This document shows, in pieces, positions 26,323 through 34,873 of a DNA stretch of 64,000 bases. Made by a program: the position numbers and the translations under genes. Positions within the stretch are counted from its first letter, which is position 1, and each line of letters opens with the position of its first letter. Source of the DNA: Pseudomonas gingeri (GTDB taxonomy: Bacteria; Pseudomonadota; Gammaproteobacteria; Pseudomonadales; Pseudomonadaceae); contig NZ_JACAOR010000010.1 of NCBI RefSeq assembly GCF_013386115.1, positions 389,644-453,643 of the forward strand. The letters run 5' to 3'. The notes under the pieces are model-generated. The model ran no database searches. It was given only the letters and a program-made list of their open reading frames with translations, and was not told the DNA's origin.

Positions 26323-27738
26323 TCAGGCAGTCGTTGCACCCCGGGGCATGACCGGGGTCCAGCGCTCCAGCTGGCGCTCGAGGAACGCGGCGACGGCCAG
26401 CAGGCGCTCTTCCTGCCAATGGGGCCCGACGATCTGGATGCCGATCGGCAAACCGCTGTCCGGGTCATGGCCGGCGCGAATCACCACCGCTGGCGAACCG
26501 GACAGGCTGAACGGGAAGACAAAGGCATAACGGTCACGGTCGTCCAGGGACTCGCCATGGGCAAAGGCCACGTCCGGGAACACCGGACAGATGAACAGAT
26601 CGTGCTCGGTGAAGAACTTCGCCAACTGGTAGCGGAAGGTGTCGATCGCAATCCAGTCGCGCTTCATTTCGTCGACGCTCAGCTCGACCTCGCCACTGAG
26701 CCGGACCAGTTCCGCCGTCGCCGGGGTATAGGCCTGCTTGTTCATCGCCTGGAACAGCCGTTGCCAGCCACGACCGCCATCGGCGCCGGTGATGAACACC
26801 CGCCACAACACGTCGCAGGCCTCATCAAGCATCGGCGGTACCGCCGCAGAGAGCCCGGCGACCACCGTCCCCAGGCACGCCTCGACCCGCTGCAGCACCT
26901 GCTTCACCCCAGGGCTGACCCGGGTCCGCGCCGATTCCCAGGACAGTGCCACACGCAGCTCGGCCAGGGGCTTGCTCTCGACAAAGGGCACGTCGACGGT
27001 GTCCGGATCCTGACCGTCGGCACCGCTGATCAACGGCCCGAGCAAGGCCAGGTCATCGACATACCGGCCCATCACGCCAAAGGCCGAAGTCAGGTGGAAA
27101 AGGCCCGAGCGGTCATTGGGAAACTGCCCGGTCAACGGCACCCGGCCCTGGGTCAGCTTGAGGCCGCAGATGCCATTGAAGTGCGCCGGAATCCGCACGC
27201 TGCCGCAGGCATCCGAGGCCAGGCCGGCCGGCGAGCAGCCGGCGGCGATGGCTGCGGCTTCACCGCCACTGCTGCCGCCGGCGGAGCGCTGCGGATCATA
27301 GGGGTTGAGGGTGCGGCCATAGAGCAGGTTCTCGGTCTCGAAGGCCATGCACAGCTCGGGCACGTTGCTGATGCCGAGGATGATCGCCCCGGCTTCGCGC
27401 AGCCGCGCCACCACCGTGGCGTCCTGCTCGCTGGTCTCGCCGAGCAATTCCTCCAGGCCCCGCGACATGCGAAAACCCCGCACATGACAGACGTCCTTGA
27501 TGGTCAGCGGGACCCCGTGCAAAGGTCCGCGCAGCTTGCCGATACTGGCCAGCTCGTCAGCCTCGCGGGCCTGGCGCCGCAGTTCGTCGACCGACTCCAG
27601 CTGGATCAGCGCATTGATCGACCGATTGCGCTCGGCAATGCGCTGCAGGTAGAACTCCAGCAGGTTCACGCTGGTCAGCGCGCCCCGGCGCAACAAGCCG
27701 GCCATTTCGCGCAGGGTCAGGGTGTCCGGATTGAACAT
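26323..27738 (-). CDS. Amidase-signature-family hydrolase
   Basis: 471 residues. The Ser-cisSer-Lys triad is complete: Lys81 (LTIKDV), Ser156 (AGGSSGGEA) and Ser180 (SDACGSVRIPA). The 75- and 24-residue spacings match those of fatty acid amide hydrolase. It could hydrolyse an amide or transfer an acyl group. It is the last gene of a six-gene operon: its start is two bases after the stop of the upstream aminotransferase. In this setting it may deprotect or cleave an acylated intermediate. No signal peptide. Confidence 0.93.
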   Translation of the reverse strand: MFNPDTLTLREMAGLLRRGALTSVNLLEFYLQRIAERNRSINALIQLESVDELRRQAREADELASIGKLRGPLHGVPLTIKDVCHVRGFRMSRGLEELLGETSEQDATVVARLREAGAIILGISNVPELCMAFETENLLYGRTLNPYDPQRSAGGSSGGEAAAIAAGCSPAGLASDACGSVRIPAHFNGICGLKLTQGRVPLTGQFPNDRSGLFHLTSAFGVMGRYVDDLALLGPLISGADGQDPDTVDVPFVESKPLAELRVALSWESARTRVSPGVKQVLQRVEACLGTVVAGLSAAVPPMLDEACDVLWRVFITGADGGRGWQRLFQAMNKQAYTPATAELVRLSGEVELSVDEMKRDWIAIDTFRYQLAKFFTEHDLFICPVFPDVAFAHGESLDDRDRYAFVFPFSLSGSPAVVIRAGHDPDSGLPIGIQIVGPHWQEERLLAVAAFLERQLERWTPVMPRGATTA

Positions 27739-27740
27739 GT

Positions 27741-29081
27741 TCAGCGCTCCCCCTTGCTGCGCAGCAGCTTGTTGGGGATCTGGTACATGTTGCGCACCAC
27801 CAGGGAGAACGCCTTGATCCCCAGGGCCGGCCGCTGGGCGATGGCCTCCAGGGCTTCCTCGGTCATGGTCAGCACATGCCGCAGCGCCTCGGGAGTGATG
27901 TTCAACGGCGGATAGAAACGCAACACCGGGCGACTGGCCTTCTCGTTCATCGAATGCCCGGCATGAATGCCGCGCTTGCCCAGCTCCATGCTCATCAGCG
28001 CTTCATAGACCGAGCCGCGCAGGCGCAGGCCGGTCATCAGGCCGACACCCGGCACGTCCTCGACGATCTGCGGGTAGCGCTCGGCCAGCCGTTGCAGGCC
28101 GTGGCGCAGCAGGCCGCCATTGACCCGTGACTGCTCCACCAGGTCGTGCTGCTCGATGTAATCGATGGCCGCCAGAGCCGAGGCACAGGCCACCGGGTGA
28201 CCGCCGTTGGTACGCTGGTCCGGCTCGATCTCGCGCAGCGGATGCTGCCGGGTCAGGCGCTGGCTGTACATGGCACAGGCAAACGAGGTGTAGCCGCCGG
28301 TCAGGCCCTTGGAAAGGATCATGATGTCCGGCACCACTTCGTCGTACTGCACGGCGAACCACTTGCCGCAACGGCCGAAGCCGGTCTGGATCTCGTCGGC
28401 CACCAGCAGGGTCTCGGTCGCGTCGCACAGGGCACGGATGTTGGCCATGTAGCCCACCGGCGGAACCTGCAGGTGCGCGCCGCCGAGGATCGGCTCGACA
28501 TACACCGCGCACACGCCCTCGCCCACCGCCTTCTGCAAGGCGGCGAAGTCGCCGTACGGCACGTAGGTCACCTGCGGCGCATGGGTGCCGTAGCTGCGAT
28601 GGTGCTGTTGCTGGCCGAGGATGCTCATCGCCGCCAGGGTCTTGCCGTGGTAGGAATCGCCCATGACCACGATGCCGCGACGATGCTTCTGTACCTTGAG
28701 CACGTAACGCAGGCTCTGCTCGATGGCCTCGGCGCCGGAGACCATGTACTGCACATCGCCCCAGTCGCCCGGGACCAGGTCGCGCAGGCGCTCGGACAGC
28801 GCCTCCTGCAACGGATGCACGCGCCCTTCCGGAACCCACGCCATGCGGTTCAGCTGGTTCTGCACCTGCTCGCGCACCAGCGGGTTGCGATGGCCGACGA
28901 TAAACACCCCGTAGCTGCAGGCGCAGTCGATAAAGCGCTTGCCGGCATGGTCGGTGACATAGATGCCATCGGTGTGCTGTTCGACGCTGGTCTTGCCCAG
29001 GCGGTAGAGCTTGGCCGCCGAGGCACTCCAGTGACGCTGGCAATCATCCAGCAGTTGCTCATGAGGCAGGGTTAAGGACAT
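27741..29081 (-). CDS. Class III PLP aminotransferase (complete active site)
   Basis: 446 residues from the ATG at 29081, with motifs in normal order: GDSYHGKT, VEPI, the PLP-nitrogen Asp229 in VADEIQTGFGRCGKW, and the Schiff-base Lys258 in PDIMILSKGLTGG. This fold family covers amino-group transfer to omega-amino acids, diamines and keto acids. An in-frame start at 29132 adds 17 unlikely residues. It overlaps the preceding aminotransferase-like gene by 23 bases and is followed by the amidase. Probably it works with that paralogue, either as a heteromer or on a successive step. Confidence 0.92.
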   Translation of the reverse strand: MSLTLPHEQLLDDCQRHWSASAAKLYRLGKTSVEQHTDGIYVTDHAGKRFIDCACSYGVFIVGHRNPLVREQVQNQLNRMAWVPEGRVHPLQEALSERLRDLVPGDWGDVQYMVSGAEAIEQSLRYVLKVQKHRRGIVVMGDSYHGKTLAAMSILGQQQHHRSYGTHAPQVTYVPYGDFAALQKAVGEGVCAVYVEPILGGAHLQVPPVGYMANIRALCDATETLLVADEIQTGFGRCGKWFAVQYDEVVPDIMILSKGLTGGYTSFACAMYSQRLTRQHPLREIEPDQRTNGGHPVACASALAAIDYIEQHDLVEQSRVNGGLLRHGLQRLAERYPQIVEDVPGVGLMTGLRLRGSVYEALMSMELGKRGIHAGHSMNEKASRPVLRFYPPLNITPEALRHVLTMTEEALEAIAQRPALGIKAFSLVVRNMYQIPNKLLRSKGER

Positions 29082-30186
29082 GGCTGAAAGTCTCCTTGAT
29101 AATCTGGGCGGCACGCTGGATGGGTTCGGCACGGGCGGTGATCGGGCAACGCAGGATCAGTTCGCGGCCCCGTGGTTCGCTGACGTAGACGCCTTGTTCG
29201 TACAGCGCCTCGCACAGCTCGGCCGGTGTCAGGTCGGCGGGCACGGGCACACTGACCCAGGCGCCGCAGGCCACCGCCCCGACCGGGGCCAGTGCCTGGG
29301 CCAGGAGCCGACCGTTCTCCAGGCACTGCCTGGCCGAATCGTGGGTGCGCACATAGTCCAGCGCGGTCAGCGCGGCCACGCAGGCCATCGGGTTGCCCGC
29401 GGTGGTGCTGCCGTGCTTCGCCGGGCTGCTGCGACCGTAGACGTCATAGGCCATCCGCTCGCTGCAGGTATAGGTGCCGATGGGAATGGCGCCGCCCCCC
29501 AGGGCGCCGCCGAGGACCACGATATCCGGCGTGTTGCGATAGCGCTGGAAGCCGAACAGGTGGCCCAGGCTGCCCAGGCAACTCTGCACATCGACCGCGA
29601 TGACCGGCGCCGAAGCCTTGGCGGCCCGGGCATACACCTGGTCGAGCAGTGCCTGGTCGATCAGGCGCAGGTGACCGCTGCCATCGATCACCGTGCTGGT
29701 GTGGCAGACCGCGAAGCAGTCGTTCCAGTCGACCGTGTCCAGGTCACCGACCTGACTGATCGCCACCCGCTCGAAGCCGAGGAAGCGCTGGATCTCCTGA
29801 TAGTCCTGGGACGCACTCAGGCAGCGCCCGTAACTCAGCGAGCCATAGTCGCCGCCCTGGATGAAGACAATCGTCTTGCCCTTGGGCTTGAGGCCCTTGC
29901 ACAGCTTCAACGCACCCTCGAAGGCTTCGTCGCCGGAGCTGCACACATAGGAGCTGACCAGCGGCTCGGGCAACTGCTCGGCCAGGGTGCGGCACAGGGC
30001 GATCAGCGGCTCGGACATCAGCACCCGGTTGGACAGGCCCATGATGCCGGCCTGGCGGCTGACCGCGTCGATCACCTCGGGCACCTGGAAGCCGAAGCCG
30101 CCGCTCAGGTCGACGATCTGGCGACCGTTGCCGTCGGTGTAGGTCTCGTACTGGCCGGTGATGATTTGTTTGTTCCTGGTTTTCAT
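29059..30186 (-). CDS. Class III aminotransferase homologue lacking the PLP lysine
   Basis: 375 residues, shorter than the partner. It keeps the fold and motifs SSGDEAFEGALKL, VIAVDVQS (Asp199) and KHGSTTAGNP. The Schiff-base lysine position reads PDIVVLGGALGGG, where the paralogue reads PDIMILSKGLTGG, so Lys is Gly227. The acidic partner in VADEIQ is Val here. Without this lysine a normal transaminase reaction is unlikely; it could be a structural partner of the intact enzyme or bind PLP for a different chemistry. The reading frame is intact, so it is not a decaying pseudogene. Tightly coupled in the operon. Confidence 0.85.
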   Translation of the reverse strand: MKTRNKQIITGQYETYTDGNGRQIVDLSGGFGFQVPEVIDAVSRQAGIMGLSNRVLMSEPLIALCRTLAEQLPEPLVSSYVCSSGDEAFEGALKLCKGLKPKGKTIVFIQGGDYGSLSYGRCLSASQDYQEIQRFLGFERVAISQVGDLDTVDWNDCFAVCHTSTVIDGSGHLRLIDQALLDQVYARAAKASAPVIAVDVQSCLGSLGHLFGFQRYRNTPDIVVLGGALGGGAIPIGTYTCSERMAYDVYGRSSPAKHGSTTAGNPMACVAALTALDYVRTHDSARQCLENGRLLAQALAPVGAVACGAWVSVPVPADLTPAELCEALYEQGVYVSEPRGRELILRCPITARAEPIQRAAQIIKETFSHVLNPAS

Positions 30187-30195
30187 AGAGAGGTC

Positions 30196-31077
30196 TCAGC
30201 GGTAGCTCAGGGCGTTGAAAATGCGCCGACGGTCGTCAACGATGGCTTGGCGGCCGTGCATCACCCTGCGGTTGTCGATCATCACCATGTCGTGGTCGCG
30301 CCAGCCCACCGGGTAGGTTTCCTGGGCGGTCACGGCGGCGATCTCGACCAGGAACTCACCCGGGATCGGCAGCCCGGACAGCGTATCGATCACCGGCGCC
30401 TCATAGTTGAAGGACGGTCCGAGGATGCTGTTGGCGAAGGCCGGACGCCGGCTGAACTCCGAGACCAGGATCGCCGAGGTGGTGAAGGCGTAATGGATCG
30501 AGTCGTCGGTCGGATTGAAGGAAATCTGCGTGCGCGGATCGTCGCCGATGACCTGCAGCAGGTCATCGATGACCACCGCCGCCGGGTCCGATAGCGTCGA
30601 GGAATAGTGGCAGACCAGGCGGCGCCACTTGTCGCCGGCAACGGTGCGGCTGTAGCGGATCGGGTTCAGTTCGAAGAACTCGCGGCACTGCGGCGAGAGT
30701 TTCGCCAGGACCCGCTCGCCATCGCACAGGGTGGTTTGCGAGCCCTTGCGCGGCGCTTCCTGGCAATAGAACCAGGTGATGTCCGGCCAGAACGGCGAGT
30801 TGCCGTTCTCGCAATGCAGGCCGACGGCATCGCGCCCCGCATCCACCAGTTGCGCCGCGCCACCGACCATGACCCGGGCCGGATCGAGGCTCAGCCGCGA
30901 GCTGTGCTGGCGGACAAAGGCACTGAAATCCTCGGCGTTGTGAATGCAGTTGCGAAACAGCACGACACCGTAGTGTCCGAGCAATTCGTACAGTTCGGTC
31001 TTGCCGAGGCTGCCGAAATGGCGCGGTTCGACAATCGAGATATCGGGGTTTTCAGAGTGATAGGCAGGCGTGTTCAT
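30196..31077 (-). CDS. TauD/TfdA-like Fe(II)/2-oxoglutarate dioxygenase
   Basis: 293 residues from the ATG at 31077, 9 bases after AAGGGA; another ATG at 31086 lies too close to it. The iron triad is HxE...H: His88-Cys-Glu90 in GLHCENGN and His274 in RVMHGR, with Arg in DDRRRIFN for 2-oxoglutarate. The family hydroxylates, desaturates or cleaves small molecules, and clusters like this often contain one to modify a biosynthetic intermediate. Its 5' end overlaps the acyl ligase by 26 bases; only nine bases separate it from the aminotransferase homologue downstream. Confidence 0.9.
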   Translation of the reverse strand: MNTPAYHSENPDISIVEPRHFGSLGKTELYELLGHYGVVLFRNCIHNAEDFSAFVRQHSSRLSLDPARVMVGGAAQLVDAGRDAVGLHCENGNSPFWPDITWFYCQEAPRKGSQTTLCDGERVLAKLSPQCREFFELNPIRYSRTVAGDKWRRLVCHYSSTLSDPAAVVIDDLLQVIGDDPRTQISFNPTDDSIHYAFTTSAILVSEFSRRPAFANSILGPSFNYEAPVIDTLSGLPIPGEFLVEIAAVTAQETYPVGWRDHDMVMIDNRRVMHGRQAIVDDRRRIFNALSYR

Positions 31078-32617
31078 GGTGTGCATTCCCTTGCAGAGTG
31101 GCGAAGACAGTGGCGATATCGGCGCGCTTCGGGCGGCCGGTCACGGTGTAGAGTTGTTCGAGCAGCGGATCGTCCTTGGTCAGCAGCCACAGGTGGCTCG
31201 GGCGCTCGATATCGGAGAAGCGACGGCCCGACCAACTGGCCAGTTCGGCGTGGTCCGGTTGCGCCTCGACACAGAGCAGGGCCACCAGGCCGTGATCCTC
31301 GTCGAAGAACACCGCGGCATCGCGCACCCCCGGGTATTCGCGGTATTCCAGCTCGACCTGCTCGGGGCTGACGTTGCGGCCATTGGGCAGGCAGATCACG
31401 TTCTTCTTGCGCCCCCGCACATACAGGTAGCCGTCGGCATCCAGTTCACCCAGGTCGCCGGTGTCCATCCAGCCGTCCGCGGACATCGAGCAGGCGCTCG
31501 GGTCCAGCCCGGAATAACCGCTGAACAGCGAACTGCTCTTGACCTCGATGGTCTGGTCGGCGCCGATGCGCACCTGGACATGGGGCAGTGGCTTGCCGAC
31601 GCTGCCCAGGCGCTGGTGCTGCGCGGTGTTCATGCTGACCACCGAGGCGTTCTCGGACAGCCCGTAGCCCTGGAACACCGGGATACCGTCTTCGGCCAGG
31701 GCATTGAGGATATCGAGACCGACCGCCGCGCCACCGCAGGTGATATGCACACCCGAATGCAGGTAGCGCGACAGGCGCTCGCCCTGCGCATCACCCCGGG
31801 CCAGTTGCTCGTAGAAGCGATTGAGCATCACCGGCGGAACCGTCAGGGCTGTCGGCTGGACCCGCAGGATCCAGTCGATCAGGTTCTGGGGCGAAGCCCC
31901 CGGTTCACCCAGCAGCGGCTCTTCTTCCGGCAGGAAATACACGGTCCCACCTGCCAGCAGCGGCAGGTACGCGGCGGTGACCTGCTCCAGCAGCAGGCTC
32001 AGGGGCACCAGCGACAGATAGCGACGATGGGCATCGGCCGGCATGCCCTGGCGCAGGGACGTCAGCACCGCCCCCACCGCCGCCGTGCTCAGGCGTACAC
32101 CCTTGGGCCGGCTGGTGGTACCCGAGGTGTGGATGATCTTGCAGATCCAGTCGCTGTCGTCCGGCTCGTGCAGCAACGGCTGCTCCAGGGCCGGCTCGCT
32201 GATACGGCGCAGGCGGTCGGCGGGGAAATCGAGCAGCCAGCGCTCGGCCAGGGTACGCAAGCCTGCGTTGTCGACCAGGAAACCGTCGCAACGCTCGGCC
32301 AGGTGCTCGGCCTGGGACTGACTGAAGGCCAGGGGCAGCGGCAAGGCAGTGATCCCGGCAAACAGGCAGGCCAGGTCGGCGATCAACCAGTCACTGCTGT
32401 TGCGCGTGGCAATGCCCAGTACCGCACGTTCGCCACCAGGGGTGACGTTGAAGCGGCGCTGCAGCTCGGCGGCGAGGTTCAACGCCCGGTGTTCCAGCTC
32501 GCCATAGGTCAGGGCAATCCCATGCTCGGGACCTGCGGCGACACAATCGACCGAGCAGACTTCATGACGGTTGACCTGCAAGGCCAGCCGCAAGTCGGCA
32601 ATGAACGCACGGCTCAT
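31052..32617 (-). CDS. AMP-dependent acyl/aryl ligase (ANL superfamily)
   Basis: 521 residues from the ATG at 32617. Adenylation motifs: P-loop IIHTSGTTSRPKGV, YGLSENA (YGxTE type), DGWMDTGDLG, and the hinge RGRKKNVICLPNGRNVSPEQVE. The C-terminal domain has a lysine in VTGRPKRADI, at about the position of the catalytic lysine. It would activate a carboxylic acid as an acyl-AMP and pass it to CoA or an amine. Its ATG overlaps the stop of the hemolysin-family gene as ATGA, a sign of coupled translation. Upstream in-frame starts would lie inside that gene. Confidence 0.92.
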   Translation of the reverse strand: MSRAFIADLRLALQVNRHEVCSVDCVAAGPEHGIALTYGELEHRALNLAAELQRRFNVTPGGERAVLGIATRNSSDWLIADLACLFAGITALPLPLAFSQSQAEHLAERCDGFLVDNAGLRTLAERWLLDFPADRLRRISEPALEQPLLHEPDDSDWICKIIHTSGTTSRPKGVRLSTAAVGAVLTSLRQGMPADAHRRYLSLVPLSLLLEQVTAAYLPLLAGGTVYFLPEEEPLLGEPGASPQNLIDWILRVQPTALTVPPVMLNRFYEQLARGDAQGERLSRYLHSGVHITCGGAAVGLDILNALAEDGIPVFQGYGLSENASVVSMNTAQHQRLGSVGKPLPHVQVRIGADQTIEVKSSSLFSGYSGLDPSACSMSADGWMDTGDLGELDADGYLYVRGRKKNVICLPNGRNVSPEQVELEYREYPGVRDAAVFFDEDHGLVALLCVEAQPDHAELASWSGRRFSDIERPSHLWLLTKDDPLLEQLYTVTGRPKRADIATVFATLQGNAHHEHACLSL

Positions 32618-33231
32618 GGTTGCGCCCTCACTGGCAGATCGGTCGGTAGCTGGCTGAACAGGGTGTTCAGGGTCAGCGCGGCGAATCGCGAGCGCTGCGG
32701 GTCGACGCGGATAAACCCGGTGACCGGCAATTTCGAGTAGTAGCTGCCCCACTTCTTGCCGGCTTCATCGGCCAGTCGCTGCGGGTCGGCGGCGAGCAGA
32801 GGTTCGAAGACGATCTGGCAGCTCTCCATCATCTCCCGGACCCGAGGCGTGACCGTGCACAGCAGGTAGTGGGCCCCCATGCACCAGGCCAGCAGGGGAA
32901 TCATGTTGACCATGATGATGCCTGCCGTCAGGTGATGGGAGATCAGGCTGCCGATCTCGGCGATGTTCGCGCGGTCGATGGTTTTCTCGAAGCGGCGCGA
33001 CAGAATCGTCTCCACCGGCTCCGGCAGATACTGCTCGGAGAACAGTGTTCGATGGTCGGCAAAAGTTATACCGGCGCAAGAAAGAATCCGTTCCTCGGCG
33101 TCTTGCGTTAGTGCAAAATATTGCGGGTTTGGTTCCACGCTTGCCTTATAAGAGCTGCGAAATTTTTCCTTCACAACTTCCGTTGCCTGCGTCCACAAGG
33201 GTGTCTGGCTTTCCGTGACACGTACCAACAT
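32614..33231 (-). CDS. Thermostable hemolysin family protein (T_hemolysin), first gene of operon
   Basis: 205 residues. The family signature is present: LFSEQYLPEPVE, then IAEIGSLISH, then a hydrophobic core with TVTPRVREMM, and near the end DPQRLA and WGSYYSKLP. The family (delta-VPH-like) has a fold related to acyltransferases and is often found beside AMP-ligases; the haemolysin name reflects its discovery only. A function as an N-acyl transfer enzyme is my inference. GGAGGAGGAC precedes the ATG, but an exact complement of it lies upstream in the leader. Its base composition is less GC-rich than the rest of the operon. Confidence 0.85.
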   Translation of the reverse strand: MLVRVTESQTPLWTQATEVVKEKFRSSYKASVEPNPQYFALTQDAEERILSCAGITFADHRTLFSEQYLPEPVETILSRRFEKTIDRANIAEIGSLISHHLTAGIIMVNMIPLLAWCMGAHYLLCTVTPRVREMMESCQIVFEPLLAADPQRLADEAGKKWGSYYSKLPVTGFIRVDPQRSRFAALTLNTLFSQLPTDLPVRAQP

Positions 33232-33234
33232 TTC

Positions 33235-33296
33235 GTCCTCCTCCGTCCCTGTGCAGGGGTTATCAAAATGTGAGCCGCGAATATATGGAGGAGGAC
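33235..33296 (-). promoter_or_regulatory. Leader element pairing with the ribosome binding site
   Basis: In the message of the 33231 gene, 5'-GTCCTCCTCC-3' (33296-33287) pairs perfectly with the ribosome binding site GGAGGAGGAC (33244-33235) across a 42-base loop. The loop includes a nested CCCT/AGGG hairpin. The pairing would hide the whole binding site three bases before the ATG, so translation could be switched by temperature, a ligand or a small RNA. Seen in sequence; activity is inferred and depends on transcription starting above 33296. Confidence 0.55.
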
Positions 33297-33406
33297 TCCT
33301 ACAGGCTATTTAAAAACTAAATTGCATCCGCTAATATACAAATAGGCAGATTTAGTAAAAACCTGAAGAAAAGTAATACCCATGGATATTCACCGAGACG
33401 GATTTT

Positions 33407-34327
33407 ATGCTCAATAGCAATTTGCTCAGAAAGCTGGACATGCAGGACCTGATGGTATTCGTCGCACTTTATGAGCAGAACAGCGTCACCGAGGTCTCCG
33501 AAACCCTCTGTGTCAGCCAGTCCACCGTGAGCTACTGCCTGAAAAAGCTGCGCACCAGCTTCGAGGACGAGCTGTTCATCCACACCCGTAATGCCATGTG
33601 GCCCACCAGCAAGGCCACCAGCATGTACAGCCATGTCATCAACATCATAAAGAGCATCAACCTCTGTCATTCGGAGACCAAATCCTTCGATCCGGCGAAA
33701 AAAGAGATCACGTTCAATATCTGTGCACCTGAATATTTTGAACTATTGATTCTGCCCAGCCTGCTGAAGAGTTTTATCAAGAGCAGTTTCCCGGTCATAT
33801 TGAACATCCACAAGTTTCATAAAGACATTCCGGTCGAGAAACTTGCTGATGGCCGTTTCGACCTGGTTATCTGCTCCGGCCCCAATTTTCATCGCGACGC
33901 GAAGAACTTCAAATCCAAAATACTCCTGGACGACGACCTGGTATGCGTGGTCGACAAGAACTTCATGCCACCCGACAACAAGTTCAACCTGGAAACTTTT
34001 GTCGAGCGTCAACATATCTTTCCGACGCCCTGGATGTCGGACACCAACATGGTCGACGGCTGGCTCGGCAAACAGGGTTATACCCGGCAGATAGTTGCTC
34101 GCTCCAACAGTTATGTCGCGGCGCTTGAGATGATCAACGGCACCGACCTGGTGCTCACCCTGCCCCGTCGCATCCAGGCGCTGATCTGCGACGAAAGCAA
34201 GTTTTCCTTCTGCAAACCCCCGGCGGGCCTGCCCAGCTTTACCATGGACATGCTATGGGACCGCAAGGCCGGCCAGAACAGTGCCAACACCTGGCTGCGC
34301 GAACAGATTGCCAAGGTCTGCGCCTAG
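33407..34327 (+). CDS. LysR-family regulator divergent to the hemolysin-AMP ligase operon
   Basis: 306 residues. N-terminal helix-turn-helix: TEVSETLCVSQSTVSYCLKKL, followed by a substrate-binding domain. Codon use is visibly less GC-rich than in neighbouring genes. It starts 175 bases from the first gene of the divergent operon and is the probable activator of it. The intergenic DNA is AT-rich with TATACAAATA-like stretches suitable for promoters in both directions. Effector not known. Confidence 0.92.
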   Translation: MLNSNLLRKLDMQDLMVFVALYEQNSVTEVSETLCVSQSTVSYCLKKLRTSFEDELFIHTRNAMWPTSKATSMYSHVINIIKSINLCHSETKSFDPAKKEITFNICAPEYFELLILPSLLKSFIKSSFPVILNIHKFHKDIPVEKLADGRFDLVICSGPNFHRDAKNFKSKILLDDDLVCVVDKNFMPPDNKFNLETFVERQHIFPTPWMSDTNMVDGWLGKQGYTRQIVARSNSYVAALEMINGTDLVLTLPRRIQALICDESKFSFCKPPAGLPSFTMDMLWDRKAGQNSANTWLREQIAKVCA

Positions 34328-34873
34328 GAGTGTCGCCGAGAGCCGGGACACGCGTTTGAGTGTGTACCGGTTCCGGTTAAATTGGTGCGGTGTCAATTAA
34401 AGGCCAAGTGGCGGCTTAGTTGTAAAAACGTCGGACAATCCGTCGATACTCATACTCCGGGCACGAGACACGGAAAACCTCTCGCCAGGCACTGTGCAAA
34501 AACATGTTACATACCCGCCGATATGCACGAATGCAGCCGTTCATGGGCATTTGCCGCAGCAACAAGGGACGTTGGCAACATATTGACGTCATTATTATGT
34601 TGATAATCTTTTGCTAAAACGCTCGTTCTTCCTTTTCGGGGGGCGTTGTACGTAACAGGTGGGCGGTCATAGGGTCCGACTAGTTGCAGCCAACTACTCC
34701 CGACGGTGACGAAACGCTCCCAAGGGATAGATCGAGGTTTAAACCCCAGCCAGGCATGTAGGCCTATTCACACCAAACCTGTCCGTCCCATCTGATTTTC
34801 GCCACGGTGCAACACCGCTAGTATCGGCCTGACAACTCCCTGCCATTGACCACCGCGAGGCTGCCTGCGCCCT
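34328..34873. other. Non-coding gap of 546 bases
   Basis: No convincing gene on either strand. The centre (about 34570-34640) is AT-rich with TTGATAATC-like sequence and might hold a promoter or small RNA, but I see no hairpin-plus-T-run. Possible -10 element TAGTAT near 34818 ahead of the next gene. Confidence 0.4.

Noticed and set aside
34382..34603. Short plus-strand frame in the 546-base gap
   Set aside because: Cys/His-rich, no ribosome binding site, no hydrophobic or domain pattern.
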